A stretch of 64,000 bases of DNA from Candidatus Nitrotoga sp. 1052. GTDB taxonomy: Bacteria; Pseudomonadota; Gammaproteobacteria; Burkholderiales; Gallionellaceae. Below, in pieces: positions 58,277-64,000 of this stretch (position 1 is its first letter; the number at the start of each line of letters is the position of its first letter). A program made the translations under genes and the position numbers. The stretch covers positions 1 to 64,000 of the forward strand of contig NZ_CAKMHQ010000012.1 of NCBI RefSeq assembly GCF_927312905.1. The letters are read 5' to 3'. Under the pieces are notes generated by a model that searched no databases, was not told the DNA's origin, and saw nothing but the letters and a program-made list of their open reading frames with translations.

Positions 58277-58680
58277 GTTGGAGACAATAACAACATGCTG
58301 GCGTGTTGTCAAATTGAACAACACATGAGGTCCTTAAAAATAAACTGAATTAAACGGGCTCAGCTTCGAATTGTTTTTGCACGTACCTCATAGGTTGGCA
58401 TGATGAAAATTGAAACCGACTCCGATACCTGTGACATCGCTTCATTCATTACGGCCTGAAAAACGCACCTATGGTTTTCAGGTTCATTTAAAGCCCCGCA
58501 TAGCCTAATAATCGGGGGCAGAGTAATATTATCTATACCAAGAAAGGCAGGGCGACCACAAAAGAAAATAGACACCCCCCAATAAATGCTACTCTGACCC
58601 CGTGATTGCTTCGAGAGAGCCCCCTTGCAATGTGAGCACAGATGGCGCACAATTTAGCCATTAGTCTCTGGGAGTCCAAC
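58277..58680. other. Divergent intergenic region between two toxin-antitoxin pairs
   Basis: No gene is supported. ACTCTGACCCCG at 58591-58602 belongs to the dispersed GGGGTCAG palindrome family. The promoters of both toxin-antitoxin pairs must lie here, but none is clear. Confidence 0.4.
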
Positions 58681-58962
58681 ATGGAAACCTCAACGCTCAA
58701 GGAAAATCGCCTGAATATCCGCTGCGACAGCCGCACTCGCCAGTTGCTGGATAAGGCGGCCAGTTATGCCCACGTCAGCATTTCCGAATTTGTCCTGTCG
58801 AATGCATTGGCATCCGCAGAGCGGGTGGTGCAGGAACATGAATCAATCACATTGAAACCCAAAGACTTCGAAGCGTTCCTGACAGCGCTGGATGTACCGG
58901 CCAAACCCAATGCAGCACTGAAGCGCGCTTTCAAGCGTCACGCCGATCAAGTTCGCCGCTGA
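58681..58962 (+). CDS. DUF1778-type (RHH) antitoxin
   Basis: 93 residues. The ribbon-helix-helix N terminus (RLNIRCDSRTRQLLDKAASY, then VSISEFVLSNALASAERVV) is followed by a tail (SITLKPKDFEAFLTALDVPA) that neutralises GNAT toxins in this family. Its stop overlaps the start of the GNAT gene (TGATG), the standard antitoxin-toxin arrangement. It should also act as operon repressor. Confidence 0.85.
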   Translation: METSTLKENRLNIRCDSRTRQLLDKAASYAHVSISEFVLSNALASAERVVQEHESITLKPKDFEAFLTALDVPAKPNAALKRAFKRHADQVRR

Positions 58963-59459
58963 TGACTTATTGCATCAGGCCGCTTGATGCATTCATCAAT
59001 GCTGCGGATTTTCAGTGCGGTAGCGAGCCCCTGAATGACTATATCCGCCGCTATGCGTCGCAGGATGTGCGCAGAAATATTTCCCGGGTTTTTATCGCCA
59101 CACCGGAAAATGATCCACGGCAACTGTCCGGATTTTTCACCCTGAGTGCAGGGAGCGTGAGTTGTTCGAGCCTCCCGGCATCCCTGGCGCGTAAGCTTCC
59201 CCACTATCCGGTGCCGGTTGCACTGATCGGTCGGCTGGGAGTGGATAAAAAATTCCAGGGCAAGGGGTTGGGTTCAATCCTGCTTGCCGATGCCTGCCAA
59301 AAAGTATCGCAAGCCAGCACCGTCCTGGCCGTGGCTGGAATCATCATTGACGCCAAAGATGATGATGCAATTTCGTTTTATAAGCACTTTGGTTTTATCC
59401 CGCTGCAAGGACAAGCAGGCAGGATGTTGCTGCCAGCTTCTGTGTTTCAGGCAAAATAG
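58962..59459 (+). CDS. GNAT-family acetyltransferase toxin (TacT/AtaT-like)
   Basis: 165 residues with the GNAT toxin start (PLDAFINAADFQCGSEPLND, YIRRYASQDVRRN), the acetyl-CoA-binding loop GRLGVDKKFQGKGLGSILL and the C-terminal FYKHFGFIPL. Such toxins acetylate the amino acid on charged tRNA and stop translation, as known for the family. The tight overlap with the DUF1778 gene supports this. It is full length, with no sign of decay. Confidence 0.85.
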   Translation: MTYCIRPLDAFINAADFQCGSEPLNDYIRRYASQDVRRNISRVFIATPENDPRQLSGFFTLSAGSVSCSSLPASLARKLPHYPVPVALIGRLGVDKKFQGKGLGSILLADACQKVSQASTVLAVAGIIIDAKDDDAISFYKHFGFIPLQGQAGRMLLPASVFQAK

Positions 59460-59590
59460 GCTCGCAAGAAAATTGTATGCTGACATATAGACAAGACTAA
59501 GCGATGATTTCTAATAGTGAAAAAACAAGATTGGATTTTCGCAGCGCGCCATGAATTGCCGTTCAGGCAACTTTTCAGATGCCCGTTCCT

Positions 59591-59620
59591 CGGCCTTATG
59601 TGCAGCGCTACATAAGGCCG
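59591..59620. repeat. Perfect 11-bp inverted repeat with an 8-base loop
   Basis: Arms CGGCCTTATGT and ACATAAGGCCG (59591-59601, 59610-59620) surround GCAGCGCT. It lies 130 bases after the GNAT toxin gene with no T-run, so it is more likely a protein-binding or recombination site than a terminator. Confidence 0.6.
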
Positions 59621-59734
59621 ATAAGGAAATAGTGATTAAATAATCATTTGTGGCACATAACTATCTCTCTCATTAGTGTCGGCTTCTGGCCTTTACCAGA
59701 TGATCATCGACACAACATTGGCATCAATGGGTCT

Positions 59735-59872
59735 ATGATCACGCCACAAATCGAGAGTCGGCCCATTTGGCTAGACAACACTGATGAATCTAGGATAGGT
59801 AAGCTAATCAGCGATGAAGAACTCGTTCGACGAACGGGCGTAGAATTCTTGCCTGATTTTCACCGTGGTTGA
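59735..59872 (+). other. Possible 45-aa ORF ahead of the SRAP gene
   Basis: ATG 59735 to TGA 59872 with natural-looking sequence (LDNTDESRIGKLISDEELVR, RTGVEFLPDFH). No clear ribosome binding site. It ends close to the SRAP start and might be a leader protein or a leftover. I do not recognise it. Confidence 0.3.
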
Positions 59873-59895
59873 AGGGCTATGGCGAGGTAAATAAT

Positions 59896-60576
59896 ATGTG
59901 TGGCCGCTTTGCACTGAAAGAAAATCCCAAGAAGCTCGGTGAATACTTCCAGCTGACCGGCGACTTGGAATTCCTGCCATCCTGGAATATTGCCCCATCG
60001 TCTCGCATCTGTTCCATCACTGCTGATGCAGAAGGGAACAGGCATCTCCACAAGATGCGCTGGGGCTTGATTCCGTCATGGGCAAAAGATGTAACAATAG
60101 GCAACAAGCTCGCCAATGCACGGGGCGAAACCGTTGCGGAGAAGCCATCATTCAGGTCAGCCTTCAAGCATCGGCGCTGCCTCATCCCCGCATCGGGCTT
60201 CTATGAATGGAAAACAGAGAATGGCATCAAGTATCCGTGGTATGTCAGTCTCAAGTCCGGTGACCCCCTAGCTTTTGCCGGTCTTTGGGAGATATGGCAT
60301 CCTGAAGATGGGGAGCCCATTGAAGGCTGCTGCATCATCACTATCGCAGCGAACTCGCTCATGGAACCGATACATGATCGTATGCCCGTGATCCTGAATC
60401 CAGACCAATGGGCTGCTTGGCTTTCACCACAAGAACACCAAGCCGCTAAACAGCTCCAGATGATTCATCCGTGTGAATCTGATTCCCTGCAAGTCTGGCC
60501 GGTCACCCGCGAACTCAATCGAGTTGGATTACGGGATGATGCTGGACTGGTCGAACCCCTACCAAACATTGCTTGA
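59896..60576 (+). CDS. SRAP (SOS response-associated peptidase, YedK/HMCES-like)
   Basis: The start is ATG 59896 because Met-Cys is required: Cys2 (MCGRFA) forms the covalent link to abasic sites. Further family motifs are WGLIPSWAKD, NARGETVAEKPSFR, RRCLIPASGFYEW and the active-site His in IHDRMPVIL. It is ~226 residues long, as usual. It protects abasic sites in single-stranded DNA. The gene overlaps the umuD upstream region and ends before its operator, so SRAP-umuD-umuC form one damage-response operon. Confidence 0.95.
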   Translation: MCGRFALKENPKKLGEYFQLTGDLEFLPSWNIAPSSRICSITADAEGNRHLHKMRWGLIPSWAKDVTIGNKLANARGETVAEKPSFRSAFKHRRCLIPASGFYEWKTENGIKYPWYVSLKSGDPLAFAGLWEIWHPEDGEPIEGCCIITIAANSLMEPIHDRMPVILNPDQWAAWLSPQEHQAAKQLQMIHPCESDSLQVWPVTRELNRVGLRDDAGLVEPLPNIA

Positions 60577-60585
60577 CCTGCACTT

Positions 60586-60608
60586 ATGATTATTGTTACG
60601 ATAATCAT
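60586..60608. promoter_or_regulatory. Palindromic operator directly before umuD
   Basis: ATGATTAT (60586-60593) and ATAATCAT (60601-60608) are perfect inverted repeats separated by TGTTACG; the ATG follows at once. It is a likely repressor site for the operon, possibly for the N-terminal domain of the UmuD-like protein itself. It is not a standard LexA box (CTGT-N8-ACAG). Confidence 0.55.
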
Positions 60609-61214
60609 ATGAAACAAACCAACTCAAAATCATCAACACGCGGCGGCACGCGGCCTGGTGCTGGCCGTAAAGTCGGCTCAAGTCCCTACGGTGAAAACAC
60701 AAAGCTCATGCGTATCCCGGAAAGCATAGTCGAAACGGTTGGGGGCATCCTTGCGGCTTGCAAAGCTCAGCGGCTAGGGGCACGCTTCAAAAATGACATT
60801 TTATACCCGGCCTTGGATAGCCAGCCCATCCGGGTGCCCCTGTTTAGCCATAAAGTGCCAGCCGGATTTCCGTCTCCCGCCGATGATTACATCGAAGCCA
60901 GGTTAAGTCTGGACCAACACTTGATCACAAACAAGGATGCAACCTTCTTTGTGCGCGCCAAGGGCAACAGCATGATTGACGCTGGCATCTTTGATGGTGA
61001 TTTGCTCGTAGTCGATAAGTCCTTGACCCCCTCATCTGGCAACATCGTCATTGCCATAATAGATGGCGACTTGACGGTGAAGCGTCTTATCCTGCGGGAT
61101 AACAAGACCATCCTCAAACCAGAAAATCCACGTTTTAAAGAAATAGAACTCAAAGACGGACAGGAACTGCAAGTGTGGGGAGTAGTGACCTCCACAGTGA
61201 AGAAGTTCATCTGA
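60609..61214 (+). CDS. umuD: UmuD-like S24 autopeptidase with an N-terminal extension
   Basis: ATG 60609 gives 201 residues, longer than UmuD (~140). The extra N terminus is basic (TRGGTRPGAGRKVGSSPY) followed by IPESIVETVGGIL, possibly DNA-binding. The S24 part is complete: Ala85-Gly86 cleavage site (VPAGFPSP), Ser121 (GNSMID) and Lys158 (LTVKRL). RecA-induced self-cleavage would produce the active accessory subunit for polymerase V. It lies 9 bases before umuC and directly after a palindromic operator, so it may also be the operon's repressor. Confidence 0.85.
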   Translation: MKQTNSKSSTRGGTRPGAGRKVGSSPYGENTKLMRIPESIVETVGGILAACKAQRLGARFKNDILYPALDSQPIRVPLFSHKVPAGFPSPADDYIEARLSLDQHLITNKDATFFVRAKGNSMIDAGIFDGDLLVVDKSLTPSSGNIVIAIIDGDLTVKRLILRDNKTILKPENPRFKEIELKDGQELQVWGVVTSTVKKFI

Positions 61215-61223
61215 TAGTGAACC

Positions 61224-62498
61224 ATGGCACTTGCCCTCATCGACTGCAACAATTTTTACGTCTCATGCGAGCGCGTCTTCCAGCCCAAACTTGAAGGCAA
61301 ACCAGTCTTGGTGTTATCCAATAACGACGGCTGCGTCGTCTCCCGTTCCAATGAAGTAAAAGCGCTTGGTCTCAGGATGGGCGAGCCATGGTTCAAGCTG
61401 GAAAAGCTGGCCAAACAGCATGGCATCATTGCGTTCTCAAGCAATTACACGCTCTACGACGACTTATCCAAGCGTGTAATGTCCATTCTTTCCACGTTCT
61501 CTCCACGCCAGGAAATCTATTCGATTGACGAATGCTTCCTTGATCTTGATGGCTTTAATCCGCTATCGTTGATGGCATACGGTAAGACGATGCGGCAGAC
61601 TATCATGCGCAACGTTGGTATTCCTGTCTGTGTTGGTATCGCTGATACCAAGACGCTGGCCAAACTGGCCAACCACTGCGCCAAAAAAGGATTTGCTGGT
61701 GCGGACGGTGTATGCGACTTCGGACTGCTGGATGATGCCCAACGTAGTGAGCTCTTTTCCAGCATTCCGGTCGGAGATGTATGGGGAGTTGGGCGGCGCA
61801 TCTCCGAGGGACTCATGGCCATGAGAATCAAGACCATCGAAGACCTGCGCACGGCCAATCTTAAGAGAATTCGTAGTCAGTTCTCGATCGTTCTGGAACG
61901 CACCGTGCAGGAACTCAACGGCGTCTCCTGCATCAGGCTGGAAGAAATAGGTAAACCACGGCAACAGATCATTGTTTCCCGCTCATTCGGCACCATGGTG
62001 ACGGGACTGGATGACCTGTCGGAATCAATTGCCTACTTCACCACACTGGCAGCCGAAAAGCTGCGGCGAGACGGTTCGGTTGCTGCCAACATTTCAGTTT
62101 ATATCCATACCAATCCGTTCAAGACTGAAGCGCCTCAATACAATGGGGCCATCACAGTGTCATTGAATCAACCCAGCGATGACACGATGGAACTCATCGG
62201 TGCTGCGCTCATGGGCTTGAAGGAAATCTATCGCAGTGGTTTTCACTACAAGAAAAGCGGCGTGCTGTTGATGGGACTTCAGAGTAAAGAATCGATTCAA
62301 GCGACGCTATTTGATGACACCGATAAGCAAGCCAAGTCTATCAACATGATGCGCACTCTGGATGCGATCAATAAGAAAATGGGAAAGGGGAGCGTAACCT
62401 TGGCCGCATCTGGCTTAAAGCATCGCTGGGCAATGCGGAGGGAGAGGCAGTCTCCGAACTACACCACTGACTGGTTTGAATTGCCGGAAGTAGAGTAG
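61224..62498 (+). CDS. umuC: UmuC, catalytic subunit of DNA polymerase V
   Basis: 424 residues, normal length. Y-family signatures: [48 protein letters not shown] (catalytic acids) and the little-finger domain around residue 240-350. It performs error-prone synthesis past lesions when bound to processed UmuD. Starts 9 bases after umuD; its 3' end overlaps convergent ihfB by 40 bases. Confidence 0.95.
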   Translation: MALALIDCNNFYVSCERVFQPKLEGKPVLVLSNNDGCVVSRSNEVKALGLRMGEPWFKLEKLAKQHGIIAFSSNYTLYDDLSKRVMSILSTFSPRQEIYSIDECFLDLDGFNPLSLMAYGKTMRQTIMRNVGIPVCVGIADTKTLAKLANHCAKKGFAGADGVCDFGLLDDAQRSELFSSIPVGDVWGVGRRISEGLMAMRIKTIEDLRTANLKRIRSQFSIVLERTVQELNGVSCIRLEEIGKPRQQIIVSRSFGTMVTGLDDLSESIAYFTTLAAEKLRRDGSVAANISVYIHTNPFKTEAPQYNGAITVSLNQPSDDTMELIGAALMGLKEIYRSGFHYKKSGVLLMGLQSKESIQATLFDDTDKQAKSINMMRTLDAINKKMGKGSVTLAASGLKHRWAMRRERQSPNYTTDWFELPEVE

Positions 62499-62779
62499 CT
62501 ACCCTTGATTACTCGATCCCTGAGCTCTTTGCCGGCCTTAAAGTGTGGCACGTATTTCGCAGGCACTTCCAATCGTTCACCAGTTTTTGGGTTACGTCCA
62601 TTGCGTGGCGGTCTGTAATTCAATCTAAAGCTGCCAAAACCACGTATCTCAATACGCCCACCATTCGATAGTGTAGTGGCCAGTGCATCAATGATTGCCT
62701 TGACTATGCTTTCGACATCTTTAATTTGAAGTTGAGGATGCAGGTCGGCTAGGTGTGATATTAGATCAGAGCGATTCAT
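62459..62779 (-). CDS. ihfB: Integration host factor beta subunit
   Basis: ATG 62779 ([17 protein letters not shown]) gives 106 residues. The IHF/HU body is intact: [40 protein letters not shown] and [20 protein letters not shown] with the DNA-intercalating Pro. IHF bends DNA in replication, transcription and recombination. The last 40 bases overlap the convergent end of umuC, and the final residues ([13 protein letters not shown]) are encoded by the complement of umuC codons, so the tail was probably acquired when the genes came together. Confidence 0.95.
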   Translation of the reverse strand: MNRSDLISHLADLHPQLQIKDVESIVKAIIDALATTLSNGGRIEIRGFGSFRLNYRPPRNGRNPKTGERLEVPAKYVPHFKAGKELRDRVIKGSYSTSGNSNQSVV

Positions 62780-62878
62780 GCTGGTACCTTTACTAACTGG
62801 TGATAGTTCACGGTTACAGAACATCCTCTTAGCCGTAGAAAGCAGACGATTTAGCAAAGACGGAAGCAAGCAGTTTGT

Positions 62879-62993
62879 TAGTGTAGTGGTCAGTGCAATC
62901 AATGGATTGCCTTGGCTATTTACTATCGGCATCTTTGATTATTAGTTGAGGGTGTAACTAGACTAGGCGAGATATTAGGTTGGAGCGGGTCAT
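62879..62993 (-). pseudogene. Broken 5' end of a second ihfB
   Basis: From ATG 62993 the translation is MTRSNLISRLV, a TAG, then [12 protein letters not shown] before further stops. It parallels the intact ihfB start ([23 protein letters not shown]) and the DNA aligns over ~115 bases. Only the first ~40 codons are present. Confidence 0.75.
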
Positions 62994-63329
62994 TTCTAGT
63001 GGCTAAGGTGCGCTGTAAAGCGGAATTATTTATCACCAAAGAAGCCAGCCGAAATCATCATCTAGTGTTAATGCCTCGACTATCGACTACCTGGCTCAGG
63101 TAAACATATCCCCTGCACTCCGACGATCTCGATAATTAAATGCCCAGATGCTGCCAATCATGACGGTCAGCAAACGACACATTGGAGACGGTCATTTCGT
63201 TTGCCACGAGAGACTACTTCTCGGCCATAGCCGACATGCGGTGTTATTCCATTGAAAGACAGCCCTACCGCGCATACCAGACAATCAGGCTGCAAGGCGC
63301 CTACTGTTCGGGGGCGATTCAGCATCCTA
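62994..63329. other. Intergenic, no gene found
   Basis: Unremarkable sequence without coding potential beyond shadows. It would include the promoter of the original second ihfB copy. Confidence 0.35.
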
Positions 63330-64000
63330 TTACATCTCTCCATGAGAGTTCGACTCCGACAGAGCCGGATTGAGGTCGAAATAGACGTAACTTGGCTCTC
63401 GTCTGAGCCCATCTGCTGGAGAAGTTCGCACTAGGCATTGATTGTCTGCGTCGTAGGACATACCGGCTACCAAGCACGCATCCGCGACTCGGGGGTTGTA
63501 ATCGTGCAGCCACACGAAGTTTTTCTTGGTCCAAGCCAGCACGGCCTTCTGAAGTGCCTTACTGTCCTTGTCATAGTCGTCGTTGCAAATGGTAAGCCCC
63601 ATAACGTTTAGGCAGAAGCCAAGTATCTTGGCCCCCTTGAAATTGGGGAATTTTTTCATGTCGGCAATTTCATCGTACAGAAGTCGTCTTACTTTGAACT
63701 TCACCATCCTGCCCGCAGGGCCGTCGAGGCAGTCGAAGTTGAACAGCTTTCTCCACACCGAATTGTGTTGAATCGACCAGCAGGTCCACAGTGGTGAATT
63801 AACTGCAGAAACATGGAAGATCACCTCGAATATTATGCTAGCTATGTGATCGTAGAAGGTTTTGTGCGGATAGCCGTGTTTCTCTTTCACACGACGGTGA
63901 ACGTAGCTAGGGACATCCCTCTCGTCGAGAATCTTAACTGCATCTTGGATGAAATCGACAACGACATTTAGGCGACGGGAAATGTCTGAGTCCCAAGTAT
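63330..64000 (-). CDS. Orphan protein, N terminus outside the window
   Basis: The minus-strand frame is open through the window edge (ISRRLNVVVDFIQDAVKILD precedes the GTG at 63890), so the gene starts beyond base 64000. The visible ~223 residues are soluble, with an aromatic segment (LWTCWSIQHNSVWRKLFNF), a basic region (RMVKFKVRRLLYDEIADMKK) and TICNDDYDKDSKALQKAVLA. No family recognised. It appears intact at its 3' end. Confidence 0.5.
   Translation of the reverse strand, partial: TWDSDISRRLNVVVDFIQDAVKILDERDVPSYVHRRVKEKHGYPHKTFYDHIASIIFEVIFHVSAVNSPLWTCWSIQHNSVWRKLFNFDCLDGPAGRMVKFKVRRLLYDEIADMKKFPNFKGAKILGFCLNVMGLTICNDDYDKDSKALQKAVLAWTKKNFVWLHDYNPRVADACLVAGMSYDADNQCLVRTSPADGLRREPSYVYFDLNPALSESNSHGEM

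Noticed and set aside
60586-60608. Standard LexA (SOS) box
   Set aside because: The palindrome is ATGATTAT-N7-ATAATCAT, not CTGT-N8-ACAG.

Overview
The window looks like an accessory or genomic-island region of a proteobacterium, most likely a betaproteobacterium. The signs are an F-type conjugation module with a MOBH relaxase, an ihfB gene, a SRAP-umuD-umuC mutagenesis operon, REP-type palindromes, and IS3, IS110 and IS630 elements. The species cannot be fixed from the sequence alone. Base composition varies strongly. There are AT-rich orphan genes at 4-9 kb, about 15 kb and 56-57 kb, and more GC-rich blocks (the Tc toxin genes and the STAND NTPase gene). About twenty gene fragments or broken genes lie between the intact genes, so the region has been assembled and eroded by repeated insertion and deletion.

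Layout. 0-3.5 kb: three adjacent genes ending in an exported trypsin-like protease fused to a seven-bladed, cysteine-paired RCC1 propeller. 3.5-4.7 kb: a decayed phage or plasmid replication gene A (minus strand), preceded by strong hairpins. 4.7-9.8 kb: a broken lipoprotein gene, a membrane protein plus M15 peptidase pair, and small orphan membrane or exported proteins. 10-14.5 kb: an intact IS3-family element with a 3-bp target duplication, an IS630/IS110 chimeric transposase ORF, and a second, broken IS630 copy.

15-38.3 kb is the main system, a very large insecticidal-type Tc (ABC) toxin locus. It comprises a coiled-coil lipoprotein, remnants of an older TcB gene, a TcA split into two polypeptides (2651 and 1212 aa), and, converging from the other side, a 2630-aa TcB-TcC fusion. 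The TcC C-terminal 310 aa is an unrecognised, glycine-rich, probably membrane-active effector. The TcB-TcC gene lies between two diverged copies of the same short sequence, next to a frameshifted dnaC-like helicase-loader gene.

38.6-45.2 kb: fragments (M48 peptidase, transposase, LexA C terminus) surround a two-gene unit, an exported or membrane-anchored 1463-aa STAND (NACHT-like) NTPase with a long N-terminal helical-repeat domain and, translationally coupled, a small secreted protein. This is the best candidate for an undescribed signalling or defence system. 45.5-54.1 kb: a partial F-type transfer module on the minus strand (traF peptidase, MOBH traI, traW, traU, trbC, split traN) ending in a small orphan protein and a broken toxin-antitoxin pair. 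54.2-56 kb: an ATPase gene fragment and a broken IS110-family element with a duplicated tail. 57.6-59.5 kb: two toxin-antitoxin pairs (TumE/TumA type, and DUF1778 with GNAT). 59.7-62.8 kb: the SOS-type operon SRAP-umuD-umuC with a palindromic operator, overlapping convergent ihfB. A broken second ihfB 5' end and a partial orphan gene close the window.

Functions were assigned by reading motifs; no database search was run. Statements about family behaviour come from general knowledge of those families.
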